Source: Hyphomonadaceae bacterium UKL13-1 (GTDB lineage: Bacteria; Pseudomonadota; Alphaproteobacteria; Caulobacterales; Aquidulcibacteraceae). Taken from it: a DNA stretch of 64,000 nucleotides. This document shows positions 8,136 through 17,503 of the stretch, in pieces. Positions within the stretch are counted from its first letter, which is position 1; every line of letters starts with the position of its first letter. A program made the position numbers and the translations under genes. A model generated the notes under the pieces. It searched no databases, was not told the DNA's origin, and saw nothing but the letters and a program-made list of their open reading frames with translations. The stretch spans positions 2,004,001 through 2,068,000 of the forward strand of contig CP012156.1 of assembly GCA_001602435.1 (NCBI GenBank), written 5' to 3'.

Positions 8136-8999
8136 ATGAACGCGCGCCGCCCCCTCCTCCGTTTAAGCTGGGCTTATTGCCTTGCTTTAGGCCTATTGGC
8201 CGCCCCTGTCGTGCAGGTCAGCCCCAGCTTTGCCCAATCCGCGCAAGCATTTCCCGTCTTGTCGCTGAAAACCAACCCGCGTTCCGACAAGGCGCAAATT
8301 ACCTTTGGCGATGTGTTCGACAATGCCGGAGCCTACGCCAATCAGCCGATCGCGCGCTCACCCGGCCCCGGTCAGATGGTTGTGTTTGGGGCAGCGCCCC
8401 TGCAAGCGCGCGCCCGAGCCGCGGGCTTAAACTGGCCAAATCGAGAAGGCGTCCGCCAAATCGTCGTCAATGGGCCCGGTCGGACAGATCCCCTAACCCC
8501 AATCCAGCCAATAGCGACCACGCCTGCAGTGCCCGAAGCCCGGCAGAGAGCCAGCGTATCGGCAGCCGCTGCCCGTCCAGAAGCCTTGGCCGTGCTGGGT
8601 CGCACCGTTCAGCGCGGTGAAACCATCCAAGCCGAAGACGTTGTTTGGATCGATACGCCCTCGACAGCCCCACGCGATGCTTTGGCTGATCCTGAAGCTC
8701 TGATCGGCAAGACAGCCAAGCGCGTCCTACTCGCCAACACGCCGTTGCGAGCCATGGATGTGATGGACACACCCTCCGTACGACGCAACGAGCCTGTAAC
8801 CCTGATCTATGAAGCCGAAGGCCTAAGATTGTCGGTGCGTGGCAAGGCGCTGGGTGATGCAGCCATCGGGGCGAGTGTCAAAGTTCTAAATCCACAATCC
8901 AAACGCGTGCTGGAAGCCATTGTCGATGGTCCGGGCACGGCCCGTGTGATGTTAAGCCAGCTTTCGGCTCGGGTACCTAATCAGAACGGAGTCAATTGA
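8136..8999 (+). CDS. flgA: Flagellar P-ring assembly chaperone FlgA
   Basis: 287 residues with a Sec signal peptide (hydrophobic core LSWAYCLALGLLAAPVV, cleavage near SFAQS). FlgA is a periplasmic chaperone that helps FlgI polymerise into the P-ring. The C-terminal SAF/ChapFlgA domain is recognisable from VLGRTVQRGETIQAEDV (roughly residue 150) through VKVLNPQSKRVLEAIVDG. The stop shares one base with the flgH start (TGATG), so translation is coupled. FlgI itself is encoded 2 kb downstream at 10976. Confidence 0.93.
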   Translation: MNARRPLLRLSWAYCLALGLLAAPVVQVSPSFAQSAQAFPVLSLKTNPRSDKAQITFGDVFDNAGAYANQPIARSPGPGQMVVFGAAPLQARARAAGLNWPNREGVRQIVVNGPGRTDPLTPIQPIATTPAVPEARQRASVSAAAARPEALAVLGRTVQRGETIQAEDVVWIDTPSTAPRDALADPEALIGKTAKRVLLANTPLRAMDVMDTPSVRRNEPVTLIYEAEGLRLSVRGKALGDAAIGASVKVLNPQSKRVLEAIVDGPGTARVMLSQLSARVPNQNGVN

Positions 9000-9742
9000 T
9001 GCAAAAGTTGAGCATGATGATTTTAGCGGCCCTGACCCTGACAGGCTGTGCCTCAACCATCGAAGAAGTGCGCACGGCAGGGAAACCGCCTGAAGTGACC
9101 CCGATTGAAAACCCGGCCTATGCTGCGACGGGGCGCCGGCAAGTCGTGATGCCAATGCCTGCCCAGCAAATGAGCCAAGCCTCGTCCAATTCCTTATGGA
9201 AAGCAGGCTCGCGGCAATTCTTCAATGATCCCCGCGCCTCCAATATCGGCGACATCCTGACCGTGCTGATCCAGATTAATGATCAAGCGCAATTGAACAA
9301 TTCAACGGGTCGCACACGCAAATCCACCATGGATGGCGGCGTGACCAATTTCTTTGGCTTAGAGCAAATACCCGGAAAAGTTCTACCGGAAGGCTTTGAT
9401 CCTTCGACCATGGTGGGGGCCAGCTCCAATGGCGCTTTTGCCGGCCAAGGCCAAGTGGCGCGCAATGAAAAGGTCGATATGACGGTTGCCGCCATTGTCA
9501 CCCAAGTGCTGCCAAACGGCAATTTAGTTGTGGCGGGTCGCCAAGAAGTGCGCATCAACAATGAATTGCGCGAGCTTTTGGTCTCAGGGATTGTGCGGCC
9601 GCAAGATATCACCTCGGCCAATCAAGTTCGCCACACACAAATGGCTGAAGCCCGTATCTCTTACGGTGGGCGAGGCCAAATCACGGCCTATCAGCAGCCG
9701 CCAAAGGGCCAGCAAATTTTGGGAGCGATCAGCCCCTTCTAA
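8999..9742 (+). CDS. flgH: Flagellar L-ring lipoprotein FlgH
   Basis: 247 residues. FlgH forms the outer-membrane L-ring. It carries a lipoprotein signal MQKLSMMILAALTLTGC with the lipidated Cys at residue 17. The conserved body LWKAGSRQFFNDPRAS, DILTVLIQINDQA and the C-terminal QVRHTQMAEARISYGGRG region are intact. The ATG at 8999 overlaps the flgA stop and is preferred to a TTG one codon earlier. A strong hairpin covers its stop codon and ends the operon. Confidence 0.97.
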   Translation: MQKLSMMILAALTLTGCASTIEEVRTAGKPPEVTPIENPAYAATGRRQVVMPMPAQQMSQASSNSLWKAGSRQFFNDPRASNIGDILTVLIQINDQAQLNNSTGRTRKSTMDGGVTNFFGLEQIPGKVLPEGFDPSTMVGASSNGAFAGQGQVARNEKVDMTVAAIVTQVLPNGNLVVAGRQEVRINNELRELLVSGIVRPQDITSANQVRHTQMAEARISYGGRGQITAYQQPPKGQQILGAISPF

Positions 9743-9755
9743 TCAGGGCTGATCG
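9726..9755. terminator. Hairpin between convergent flgH and dksA
   Basis: CGATCAGCCC pairs perfectly with GGGCTGATCG across a 10-base loop that contains the flgH stop codon. There is no long T-run, but the position between two converging genes fits a bidirectional terminator. Confidence 0.65.
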
Positions 9756-9762
9756 AGACCGC

Positions 9763-10197
9763 TCAGTCGTCGCGGTGAATACGTTCTGACCGCTCATGGC
9801 GCTCTTGGGCTTCTAAGCTCAAGGTCGCCACGGGGCGAGCCATCAGGCGGCCCAAAGAGATCGGCTCACCGGTTTCATCGCAATAGCCGTAAGAGCCATC
9901 TTCAATCCGGCGCAAAGCAGATTCGATTTTCGAGATCAGTTTGCGTTGACGGTCTCGTGCCCGCAGCTCAATGCTTTTATCGGTTTCAGCCGAAGCGCGG
10001 TCAGCCACATCTGGCAAGGAGGCGGTTTCGGTTTGCAGATGCGACAGCGTATCTTTGGAGTCGGCTAGGATCGACTCTTTCCAATCTTGCAGCTTTTTGC
10101 GGAAATACTCACGCTGCCGTTCATTCATGAACTCTTCGTCGTCGGAAGGCACATAGTCACTAGGAACACCGGTGTTTGGCATAACTATCGTCGTCAT
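9763..10197 (-). CDS. dksA: RNA polymerase-binding transcription factor DksA (single-Cys type)
   Basis: 144 residues from the ATG at 10197, chosen over one seven codons upstream because an AGGGG ribosome site sits six bases before it. DksA binds the secondary channel of RNA polymerase and works with ppGpp in the stringent response. The coiled coil includes RQREYFRKKLQDWKESIL and the C-terminal zinc-finger-like segment reads YGYCDETGEPISLGRL, followed by RPVATLSLEAQERHE. Of the four zinc Cys of Escherichia coli DksA only one remains. That is common for alphaproteobacterial DksA and does not mean the gene is broken. It is convergent with flgH and separate from the flagellar operons. Confidence 0.93.
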   Translation of the reverse strand: MTTIVMPNTGVPSDYVPSDDEEFMNERQREYFRKKLQDWKESILADSKDTLSHLQTETASLPDVADRASAETDKSIELRARDRQRKLISKIESALRRIEDGSYGYCDETGEPISLGRLMARPVATLSLEAQERHERSERIHRDD

Positions 10198-10377
10198 GAC
10201 GTACCCCTGATTCTGCATGTGATCGATAAAGGCATCGCACGATGTCCTCGCGCTATAGTGAAGCCTGAGACGGCTCGCAAGGCGCTAGAAACATTGGGCT
10301 AGGCCCTGAACTGCTAAAAGAATTGGCAACCGACAGGAACACAAAGAGCAATCCTCAGAATCGACGACCAGACCGCC

Positions 10378-10797
10378 CTAAAGTGCGCGCTCGAGCTTGG
10401 CGAGTTCGACTTCAGCGCGCAGTTCCACATCATCTAAAAGCGCATTAAGGGCCGGATCATCCACAGCGTCCCGATGCTCACGCAGTGACTGAGACAAGCG
10501 CGCGACCTGTTCGCGACTAACGCCCCCACCCAGAATGGCAACACGGATCTCGTCCAATTGGTCGAGAAGGGTTGAAGAGCGGCGGGTCGCGCGACGACGG
10601 CGCTCTACCACATCATCTTCACCTTGAAGCGCCAAAAGCGCACCAACATTGGCAATGGAGGTTGCGGACATCGCGCGATTGACTTGTGCGGGTCCCCCTT
10701 CCACTTGCCCAGGCAGCACAAAGCCGGGCGCCGCACCGCCCGTGGCACGGCGGGCCCCAGAGACAGTGGAAGTAGAGGTGGGCGCGTTAACTTTCAT
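10378..10797 (-). CDS. fliX: Flagellar assembly regulator FliX
   Basis: 139 residues from the ATG at 10797 (an in-frame GTG lies two codons upstream). FliX in Caulobacter is a small trans-acting protein that couples completion of early basal-body structures to the activity of the sigma-54 activator FlbD. Typical features are the N-terminal MKVN start, the GGAAPGFVLPG segment, a central LLALQGEDD motif and a helical C-terminus (LDQLDEIRVAILGGG, LSQSLREHRD). It is divergent from flgI and carries a perfect CtrA box 25 bp upstream, as expected for an early (class II) flagellar gene. Confidence 0.9.
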   Translation of the reverse strand: MKVNAPTSTSTVSGARRATGGAAPGFVLPGQVEGGPAQVNRAMSATSIANVGALLALQGEDDVVERRRRATRRSSTLLDQLDEIRVAILGGGVSREQVARLSQSLREHRDAVDDPALNALLDDVELRAEVELAKLERAL

Positions 10798-10821
10798 AAA
10801 CACGACTCATGGGCCGCCTCG

Positions 10822-10837
10822 GTTAAGACCTGATTAA
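10822..10837 (-). promoter_or_regulatory. CtrA box in front of fliX
   Basis: The minus strand reads TTAA-TCAGGTC-TTAAC, an exact match to the CtrA consensus TTAA-N7-TTAAC, 25-40 bp upstream of the fliX start. CtrA is the cell-cycle response regulator that switches on class II flagellar genes in Caulobacter relatives. The site could also act on flgI, which diverges from the same interval. Confidence 0.8.
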
Positions 10838-10975
10838 TGTGTGACAAAAGTTCGCGGGAGGGCGGCAGAAGGCTACCAGCACTAGGCAATGCTTGCCGAT
10901 ACATTGATCGGTGTGCGCGAAAGTCCGCTTCAGAAGATATTGTTTTAAATCGTTTTTATCAGACCACTTCGCGGC

Positions 10976-12139
10976 ATGGATTTAGCATGGTCAAATCCAA
11001 TGACACAGATATTTACGCCCGTATTCCGTCTTGTTTCTACCGCCCTGCTTTTGGGGCTGATCAGTCTTAGCTGTACGTGGCCGTCGCAGGCTTTGGCCCA
11101 ATCTCGCATCAAGGATTTGGTGCAGATTGAAGGCGTGCGCGACAACCAGCTGATCGGCTATGGCATTGTGGTTGGCCTACCCGGAACCGGCGATGGTCTG
11201 CGTAACTCGCCCTTCACCAAGCAAAGCTTAGAAGCCATGCTGGAGCGGATGGGCGTCAATACGCGCGAACAGAATCTGCAAACCAAGAATGTCGCTGCTG
11301 TTATGGTGACGGCCAGCCTGCCCCCCTTTGCCACCCAAGGCACACGGCTTGATATCTCGGTCTCAGCCTTTGGCGATGCGAAGAGCTTAGAGGGCGGGAC
11401 CTTGCTGGTTACCCCCATGATGGGCGCAGATGGCCAAGTCTATGCGGTTGCCCAAGGTCAATTGACGGTTGGTGGCTTCACTGCGACGGGCAATTCTGGC
11501 ACCAGCGTCAGCCGCGGCGTCAGCACCAATGGGCGGATTGCCAATGGTGCGCTAATCGAGCGTGAGCTTCACTTTGACCTTGCTGGACAGACTGAACTTC
11601 GCCTCGCCTTGCGCAACCCCGACTTTACCACGGCGCGGCGCATTGCAAACGCGATCAACACCAATCTGGGCGTCGCAGCCGCTTCAGTCGACAATCCTTC
11701 AACGGTCGTTCTTTCAAAGCCGATTGGCTATCCAGGCGATATGGTCAATCTGATCAGCCGGGTCGAGCGCTTGACCGTGACGCCCGATTTGGTTGCCAAG
11801 ATTGTCGTCGACGAAGCTTCTGGCATTGTGGTGATGGGCGATAATGTGCGCGTTTCCACGGTTGCCGTTGCCCAAGGCAATCTGACCGTCTCAGTGCAGG
11901 AGACCCCTTTGGTCAGCCAGCCCAACCCGCTGAGCCAAGGCGAAACCACCGTCGTGCCACGCTCCAGCGTGACGGTTGAAGAAGATAAGGGCGACCTCAC
12001 AGTTATTCGGGGGGGCGTGCCGCTGCGCGATCTGGTCGAAGGCCTCAATTCTTTAGGCGTCAACCCGCGTGACCTCATTCAAATTCTCCAGGCGCTGAAG
12101 GCCTCTGGTGCGCTGCAAGCTGACATCGAAGTGATGTAA
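10976..12139 (+). CDS. flgI: Flagellar P-ring protein FlgI
   Basis: 387 residues; an in-frame ATG at 11000 would give 379 and neither has a clear ribosome site. FlgI is the periplasmic P-ring bushing around the rod. The Sec signal core (TALLLGLISLSC, cleavage near ALAQS) is followed by the family start SRIKDLVQIEGVRDNQLIGY, GLPGTGDGL, and the conserved C-terminal region RGGVPLRDLVEGLNSLGV with LIQILQALKASGALQA. The length is normal. It heads a plus-strand operon with flgJ and the flbY-like gene. Confidence 0.97.
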   Translation: MDLAWSNPMTQIFTPVFRLVSTALLLGLISLSCTWPSQALAQSRIKDLVQIEGVRDNQLIGYGIVVGLPGTGDGLRNSPFTKQSLEAMLERMGVNTREQNLQTKNVAAVMVTASLPPFATQGTRLDISVSAFGDAKSLEGGTLLVTPMMGADGQVYAVAQGQLTVGGFTATGNSGTSVSRGVSTNGRIANGALIERELHFDLAGQTELRLALRNPDFTTARRIANAINTNLGVAAASVDNPSTVVLSKPIGYPGDMVNLISRVERLTVTPDLVAKIVVDEASGIVVMGDNVRVSTVAVAQGNLTVSVQETPLVSQPNPLSQGETTVVPRSSVTVEEDKGDLTVIRGGVPLRDLVEGLNSLGVNPRDLIQILQALKASGALQADIEVM

Positions 12140-12153
12140 GGGACCCAAAGAAG

Positions 12154-12495
12154 ATGGACTCGATTGCCCCAATTATGCCCTTCGCCCAAACGCAATCCGC
12201 CTCGGTTGAAGTGTTGGGTGCGCGCGCGAAAACGCTGAAGTCAAGCGCTGAAATGGACAAGACCGCGCGTGAATTCGAACGTATGGCCTTGGCGCAAATG
12301 CTGTCCTTGATGGAAACAGACACCGATATTTCGGACTCCATGTTTGGCGGTGGTGCAGCAGAGCGGGCCTTTCGTCCATTCTTGACGGAGGAATATGCCA
12401 AGGGCTTCAGCGAACAAGGCGGGATCGGCATCGCCACTGCCGTAAAACGAGAAATGCTGAAAATCCAAGAACGTGCACAAGCAGCGGGAGTATAG
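12154..12495 (+). CDS. flgJ: Rod-binding protein FlgJ (N-terminal domain only)
   Basis: 113 residues matching the rod-binding domain of FlgJ: REFERMALAQMLSLME followed by MFGGGAAERAFRPFLTEEYA and a helical end. Enteric FlgJ has a second peptidoglycan-cleaving domain; this protein stops before it, as in most alphaproteobacteria, where a separate enzyme opens the wall. It lies 14 bp after flgI and 3 bp before the next gene, so the three are co-transcribed. Confidence 0.88.
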   Translation: MDSIAPIMPFAQTQSASVEVLGARAKTLKSSAEMDKTAREFERMALAQMLSLMETDTDISDSMFGGGAAERAFRPFLTEEYAKGFSEQGGIGIATAVKREMLKIQERAQAAGV

Positions 12496-12498
12496 ATC

Positions 12499-12936
12499 AT
12501 GACCCTAATGGCCAACGACCCCAGCGATCTTCTAGACCAATTAATCCTCTTGACGCGTCGGCTGGCCGATTTGGCAGAGAGGCAGGCGGCCTTGTTTGAA
12601 GGTAGCCGGTTCTTGGAAGCCCAATCCTTAAACGAAGAATCCGCGCGTCTGGCCAATGTCTATGCGCTGGAAAGCCGCCGGATTGCCCAAAACCCGTCCA
12701 TCCTTGAAGGCGTGCCGCCCGTTCTGAAAGCCACCCTGACGGTAGAGACAGAGCGCTTTAAGGCTGCCATGGAGGCCCATGAGCGGGCCTTGGGTCGTCA
12801 ACGCGCGTTGGCGGAAGGCCTAGTCCGCGCGATTGCGGAAGAAGCGGTTGCGGCTCGACCAACCCCTGTGGCTTACGGCCCAGGCGCTCAAGCCTACCGC
12901 GACACCAGCGCAGTTGCTTTGGACCGTCGGGCTTAA
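12499..12936 (+). CDS. FlbY / FlgN-like flagellar protein
   Basis: A 145-residue, almost wholly helical protein (LLDQLILLTRRLADLAERQA and following heptads). Size, helicity and position after flgI-flgJ match the FlbY gene of Caulobacter. They also match the FlgN family of export chaperones that hold hook-associated proteins before secretion. No catalytic motif is visible. It closes the flgI operon and is followed by a repeat region. The family assignment is by pattern and synteny. Confidence 0.6.
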   Translation: MTLMANDPSDLLDQLILLTRRLADLAERQAALFEGSRFLEAQSLNEESARLANVYALESRRIAQNPSILEGVPPVLKATLTVETERFKAAMEAHERALGRQRALAEGLVRAIAEEAVAARPTPVAYGPGAQAYRDTSAVALDRRA

Positions 12937-12994
12937 GCCCGAAGGTTGCCATTGCCGCCAGCCGTCTGGCGTGATCTTGAAGAATAGCGCGCCT

Positions 12995-13145
12995 CCCCTC
13001 GCCCCAACGGGGGAGAGGGGTCGGGGGTGAGGGGGTGTTTACGCAAGGGCGCGTTGCAAGACACTTTTACCAACTTCGAACAGCGCACTTATACACCGTG
13101 GGGGTGAAACCCTCACCCCTGTCCCCTCTCCCAGAGGGAGAGGGG
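12995..13145. repeat. Inverted pair of GC-rich palindromic repeats
   Basis: Two related ~38 bp units face each other: 12995-13033 (CCCCTC-GCCCC ... GGGGGTGAGGG) and 13110-13145 (CCCTCACCCCTG ... GGGAGAGGGG), separated by ~75 bp. Each contains an internal CCCCTC/GAGGGG dyad and together they could form one long cruciform. Such CCCTCACCCC-type units are common intergenic repeats in proteobacterial chromosomes. They lie between the convergent flbY-like and petC genes. Confidence 0.75.
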
Positions 13146-13164
13146 CTTTCCTGAACCACACAGC

Positions 13165-13194
13165 ACAAAGGCCGCCCGGTGAGGCGGCCTTTGT
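13165..13194. terminator. Strong terminator hairpin downstream of petC
   Basis: ACAAAGGCCGCC pairs perfectly with GGCGGCCTTTGT across a six-base loop, 21 bp after the petC stop. The flanking AAA/TTT gives a short U-tract in both directions, so it probably ends the petABC operon and also blocks read-through from the flagellar side. Confidence 0.85.
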
Positions 13195-13214
13195 GTTTAG
13201 AGAGGTTAGTCAGC

Positions 13215-14060
13215 TCAGTGCTCGACGTTGCGCCACACTTGGCGATACGAGAACCACAACAAGATGGTTAGGACCAACAAGAACGCCATCACGCCAAAGC
13301 CTGTGATCTTGCGTTGGGTCTGATGTGGCTCAGACGCCCAGCTCAAGAAAGCGACCACGTCGTGGGACATTTGGTCCACGGTTGGCTTGATGCCCTTATT
13401 GCCTTCCGTGTCCGCATAGGTCACTTGGTCATCGACCAGTGGCGGACCCATGGCAATCACGCCACCGGGCATGTACGGGTTATAGTGCTTGCCTTCCGGA
13501 ATCTTCTTGTCCTTTGGCGGTGTTTGGTCATAGCCGCTCAAGAGCGAGTAGACATAGTCACCACCATTATGACGGGCCTTAATCAAAGCCGACATATCTG
13601 GCGGAACCGCCCCACCATTGGCCGCAGCTGCTTGAGCCCGGGTTTCAAATGGTGACACGAACTTGTCTGAAGGAAGACCTGGACGCTCTTCCTCATTGCC
13701 ATCAGGATCAACCGCTTTCACGGTGTACGTGGCAGCAATGGCTTTGATGACCGGATTTTCGTTCGGATTTGGATATTTAGGATCGTAGAACGGGCCATGC
13801 TCATCACCGAGGTTGCGGTAATGGAGCAAATTCATGGAATGGCAGCCCGAACAGACTTCCTTATAGACTTGGAAGCCGCGTTGCAGCTGGGCCCGGTCAA
13901 AGCGACCAAATGGGCCTTCCCACGTGCCATTAACGGCCCGAGGGTGCTTCACTTCCCCAGCAGCTTGCGCGCTGCTGGTGAAGGCTACGACGGAGACAAG
14001 GCCTAAGACCCCAGCGATGAATCGGCGTGCGAAAGTTGGTTTCATAACAAAGTTCCTCAT
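13215..14060 (-). CDS. petC: Cytochrome c1 of the bc1 complex
   Basis: 281 residues. Cytochrome c1 passes electrons from the Rieske protein to soluble or bound cytochrome c. It has a Sec signal ([17 protein letters not shown]) and a covalent haem site CSGCH at residues 70-74. A Met-ligand region ([13 protein letters not shown]) and one C-terminal membrane anchor ([16 protein letters not shown]) follow. The ATG at 14060 overlaps the petB stop as ATGA. A second in-frame ATG at 14045 has a better ribosome site (GAGGAA) and may be the true start. The C-terminal anchor and tail are complete. Confidence 0.96.
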   Translation of the reverse strand: MRNFVMKPTFARRFIAGVLGLVSVVAFTSSAQAAGEVKHPRAVNGTWEGPFGRFDRAQLQRGFQVYKEVCSGCHSMNLLHYRNLGDEHGPFYDPKYPNPNENPVIKAIAATYTVKAVDPDGNEEERPGLPSDKFVSPFETRAQAAAANGGAVPPDMSALIKARHNGGDYVYSLLSGYDQTPPKDKKIPEGKHYNPYMPGGVIAMGPPLVDDQVTYADTEGNKGIKPTVDQMSHDVVAFLSWASEPHQTQRKITGFGVMAFLLVLTILLWFSYRQVWRNVEH

Positions 14061-15346
14061 TCCGCCGGTACAGCTGCAGCAGATACGCCTGCCGACTTCT
14101 TGTGTGACTGCAGGATCGAGTCTGCAATCGAAGCAGGTGGGGTTTGGGGTTTCTCAATCACGCCCAGAACAGGCAAGACGACCAAGAAATACGCGAAGTA
14201 GAAGATCGTGCAGATCAAGGAGATCACCGTCCAGGGTGGTTCAGCCGGCATGGCACCACACACGGCCAGCATCAGGAAGTTCAGCACAAAAGCAAACCAC
14301 CACATACGGGCCACTGGGCGATAGCGCATAGACTTGATCTTGGACGAGTCGAGCCAAGGCAGCGCGAACAAGATCAGGATCGCACCACCCATCGCGATCA
14401 CGCCGCCGAACTTGGCATCGATGATCAGGATGTCGAAGGTGATGGCGCGCAAGATCGCGTAGAAGGGCAAGAGATACCATTCAGGCACGATGTGCGATGG
14501 GGTCACTTGATTGTTTGCTGGGATATAATTGTCTGGGTGACCCAAAGTGTTGGGGCCAAAGAAGACAAAGCCAGCAAAGATCAGCAAGAAGACGCAGATC
14601 GCGAACGCATCCTTGATGGTATAATAGGGGTGAAACGGCAGGGTTTCTTTCTTCACATCCTGGACTTCAACACCGGTTGGGTTGTTGTTGCCTGGCACGT
14701 GCAGTGCCCAGATGTGCAACACAACCACGCCTGCAATGACGAATGGCAGGAGGTAGTGCAGCGAGAAGAAGCGGTTCAGCGTCGCATTATCGACCGCAAA
14801 GCCACCGAGCAACCATGTCTTGATCGAGTCACCGATGAAGGGAACCGCACCCACGATGTTGGTGATCACGGTTGCGCCCCACAAGGACATTTGGCCCCAA
14901 GGCAAAACGTAACCCATGAAAGCGGTGATGATCATCAACAAGAAGATGATCACGCCCAAACCCCAAAGGATTTCGCGTGGTGCCTTGTACGATCCGTAAT
15001 AGAGGCCACGGAAGATGTGGATATAGACGGCCAAGAAGAACATGCTGGCCCCGTTGGAGTGCATGAAGCGGATCAACCAACCGTAGTTGACGTCACGCAT
15101 GATGCGTTCAACCGAATTAAAGGCCATGTCGACATGCGGCACATAATGCATCGCCAGGATGATCCCAGTGATGATTTGGCTGGCCAAACAGACCGCCAGA
15201 ATGCCGCCGAACGTGTACCAATAGTTCAAGTTCTTCGGGGTTGGAAAATCGACCAGCGTGTCATTCATAAACCGCATGATCGGCAGCCGTGTATCCAACC
15301 ACTTTTCGAGGTCGGACTTAGGCACATAGCTTGAAGGTCCACTCAT
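14057..15346 (-). CDS. petB: Cytochrome b of the bc1 complex
   Basis: 429 residues from the ATG at 15346, eight bases after the petA stop; a TTG five codons earlier is less likely. This is the full-length fused type of cytochrome b with eight membrane helices, not the split b6/subunit IV form. It holds two b haems and the quinol and quinone sites. Visible landmarks are [19 protein letters not shown], the paired His-containing helices, and the Qo-site PEWY motif in [16 protein letters not shown]. It is second in petABC. Confidence 0.98.
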   Translation of the reverse strand: MSGPSSYVPKSDLEKWLDTRLPIMRFMNDTLVDFPTPKNLNYWYTFGGILAVCLASQIITGIILAMHYVPHVDMAFNSVERIMRDVNYGWLIRFMHSNGASMFFLAVYIHIFRGLYYGSYKAPREILWGLGVIIFLLMIITAFMGYVLPWGQMSLWGATVITNIVGAVPFIGDSIKTWLLGGFAVDNATLNRFFSLHYLLPFVIAGVVVLHIWALHVPGNNNPTGVEVQDVKKETLPFHPYYTIKDAFAICVFLLIFAGFVFFGPNTLGHPDNYIPANNQVTPSHIVPEWYLLPFYAILRAITFDILIIDAKFGGVIAMGGAILILFALPWLDSSKIKSMRYRPVARMWWFAFVLNFLMLAVCGAMPAEPPWTVISLICTIFYFAYFLVVLPVLGVIEKPQTPPASIADSILQSHKKSAGVSAAAVPAE

Positions 15347-15353
15347 GTTCGTA

Positions 15354-15926
15354 TCATCCAATCTTTACGACTGTGCCGCCAGTATACAGGTACGGCGGAA
15401 TATGGAGGTTTTTCGGCGCTGGGCCTAAGCGAATGCGGCCAGCGGTATCGTAGTGAGAGCCATGGCAAGGGCAGAACCAACCGCCAAATTCGCCAATGTA
15501 GCCCGCCTCGTCGACGCCGACAGGGATACAACCCAAGTGGGTGCAGTTTGCTTCCATGATCAGATACTCGGGCTTGCCGGGCTGTTCATTGGATTGCATC
15601 GTGCGCTGCTCGTCCGTTTGGGGATCTTTCAGATCCGCACCATCGTCCTTTTTGCCTTGCGCAATTTCTGCAGGGGTCCGGTGACGGACAAATACTGGCT
15701 TGCCGCGCCACATGATTTTGGTCTGCGAACCTTCCGCGACTTTGGACACATCAAATTCAATCGATGCCAAAGCGCGCGTATCGGCTGCTGGATTCATTTG
15801 ATTGATGAGCGGCCAAGCCAGCATGGCGGCACCGCCCGCTGCTACGGCCCCAGTCGCGACATGAATCATGTCACGCCGTGTTGGTTCTCCGGCCTCGCCG
15901 GCTACTTCATGATTGGTGGCTGACAC
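15354..15926 (-). CDS. petA: Rieske iron-sulfur subunit of the bc1 complex
   Basis: 190 residues from a GTG at 15926, preceded by GGGAG; longer readings would run into the divergent trmL region and lack family character. A twin-arginine signal anchor ([18 protein letters not shown]) holds the protein in the inner membrane after folding with its cluster. The 2Fe-2S ligands lie in CTHLGC (128-133) and CPCHGS (152-157), and the disulfide Cys pair is included. It is the promoter-proximal gene of petABC, transcribed away from trmL across ~110 bp. Confidence 0.96.
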   Translation of the reverse strand: MSATNHEVAGEAGEPTRRDMIHVATGAVAAGGAAMLAWPLINQMNPAADTRALASIEFDVSKVAEGSQTKIMWRGKPVFVRHRTPAEIAQGKKDDGADLKDPQTDEQRTMQSNEQPGKPEYLIMEANCTHLGCIPVGVDEAGYIGEFGGWFCPCHGSHYDTAGRIRLGPAPKNLHIPPYLYTGGTVVKIG

Positions 15927-16039
15927 CTTGCTACTCCCGCATTCACACACGTCTAAAAGTCGTTTACCGCTAAAAGTAGGGCGATAGTGCCTTTTGAACG
16001 TGCGACGGAACGCCGCATCTTGCGGCACCCCCTCCAAAG

Positions 16040-16519
16040 ATGAGATTGCATAACGTGCGCCTAGCTCTCTTTCAACCAGATATCGCGCCAAATCTCGGTG
16101 CGGCCATTCGTCTTACCGCGTGCCTTGGCGTAGGGTTAGATGTCATCGAACCTTGCGGTTTTCCCTTATCAGACAAGACCTTAAAGCGCGCATCACTCGA
16201 TTATGGCGACAAGTGTGACTGGCGACGCCATGATAGCTTTGCTGCATTTGCAGCAGCCACTAAGCTGAGAAATAGCAGGATTGTGTTGATTGAGACGGAG
16301 GGAAGCGCGCATTTGACCGATTTCGTCTTTGAGCCGAGCGATTTTTTGATGTTGGGGCGTGAAACAGAAGGGACACCAGCCGATGTCATCGCTGCTTGTC
16401 ACGCCTGTGTGCGCATTCCAATGGCACACGGACTGCGATCCCTGAATGTCGTGACAGCGGGAGCTATCGCCTTAACCGAAGCCATGCGACAAACTGGCCG
16501 ATGGGCGGCGCTGGATTAG
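16040..16519 (+). CDS. trmL: tRNA (cytidine/uridine-34-2'-O)-methyltransferase TrmL
   Basis: 159 residues, the size of the minimal SPOUT methyltransferase TrmL, which modifies the wobble base of leucine tRNAs. The family start [19 protein letters not shown] and the knotted SAM-binding end ([29 protein letters not shown]) are all present. It is divergent from petA and co-directional with hemF 60 bp downstream. Confidence 0.93.
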   Translation: MRLHNVRLALFQPDIAPNLGAAIRLTACLGVGLDVIEPCGFPLSDKTLKRASLDYGDKCDWRRHDSFAAFAAATKLRNSRIVLIETEGSAHLTDFVFEPSDFLMLGRETEGTPADVIAACHACVRIPMAHGLRSLNVVTAGAIALTEAMRQTGRWAALD

Positions 16520-16579
16520 CGTTGTAGGGAGGAAATCGGGACCACTTTCCCGGTACAAGAACGACAAAACGAGGGCAGT

Positions 16580-17449
16580 ATGAGCGAGCAAGACGACCGT
16601 AAAGCACAGGCAAGAGCATGGTTTGAATCCTTGCGAGACCAGATCATGCAAGCCTTTGAAACCCTCGAAGACGAAGCAGACCCTGCGCTTTATCCCGGCA
16701 GCCCCGGCCGGTTTGTCCGCACGCCTTGGAACCGCAAGGAAGCAGGTGGTGGCGGCGGTGTGATGGGAATCATGAAGGGCCGCTTGTTTGAAAAGGTCGG
16801 CGTGCATGTCTCCACCGTCATGGGCACCTTCCCTGCCGATTACGCCAAAACCATTCCAGGCGCCTCTGAAGACCCTCGTTTTTGGGCTTCCGGCATCAGC
16901 TTGATTGCGCATATGACCAATCCGCGCGTGCCAGCCGTTCATATGAACACCCGCATGTTAGCCACGACCGAAAGCTGGTTTGGCGGTGGTGCCGATCTGA
17001 CGCCACTGATGGCCTATCAACGGACGGACGATTTCCCCGACACCCTCACCTTCCATGCCGCCATGAAGCAGGCTTGCGATACGCACGACCCCGCCTATTA
17101 TGCGAAGTTCAAGGATTGGTGCGACACCTATTTCTACTTGCCCCACCGCGACGAGCCACGCGGCATTGGTGGTATTTTCTATGACCACCACAATACGGGT
17201 TCTTGGGACAAGGATTTTGCCTTTACCCAAGACGTCGGGCGTGCCTTTTTGTCGGTCTATCCAGAGATCGTACGCGGCCGGATGAATGAGACGTGGACCG
17301 AGGATGAGCGTGAAGCGCAATTGATCCAACGTGGCCGCTATGTGGAGTATAATTTGCTCTATGACCGTGGCACCACCTTTGGCCTCAAGACCGGTGGCAA
17401 TGTGGAGAGTATCCTGTCTTCCATGCCACCCGTGGTGAAGTGGCCTTAA
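16580..17449 (+). CDS. hemF: Oxygen-dependent coproporphyrinogen III oxidase
   Basis: 289 residues, normal length. It converts coproporphyrinogen III to protoporphyrinogen IX in aerobic haem synthesis. The signatures [24 protein letters not shown] [17 protein letters not shown] and the C-terminal [19 protein letters not shown] motif are unmistakable. Position next to petABC links haem supply with bc1 cytochromes, although it is on the opposite strand. Confidence 0.97.
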   Translation: MSEQDDRKAQARAWFESLRDQIMQAFETLEDEADPALYPGSPGRFVRTPWNRKEAGGGGGVMGIMKGRLFEKVGVHVSTVMGTFPADYAKTIPGASEDPRFWASGISLIAHMTNPRVPAVHMNTRMLATTESWFGGGADLTPLMAYQRTDDFPDTLTFHAAMKQACDTHDPAYYAKFKDWCDTYFYLPHRDEPRGIGGIFYDHHNTGSWDKDFAFTQDVGRAFLSVYPEIVRGRMNETWTEDEREAQLIQRGRYVEYNLLYDRGTTFGLKTGGNVESILSSMPPVVKWP

Positions 17450-17503
17450 TTATCTGCCCAACTGAAGGCGAAACTGTAGGCTTTTCGGTTCTAGACTTGG
17501 CGG

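Noticed and set aside
10885..10897. GGCAA-N3-TTGCC dyad and a sigma-54-like stretch upstream of flgI
   Set aside because: The spacing is two bases short for a -24/-12 promoter and the dyad is too small to call.
14144..15334. Long plus-strand open frame opposite petB
   Set aside because: It is His/Gln/Asp-rich translation of the antisense of a certain membrane protein gene, without a ribosome site or family match.
15927..16091. N-terminal extension of the Rieske gene
   Set aside because: The Tat signal and GGGAG-preceded GTG define the start; the extension overlaps trmL.
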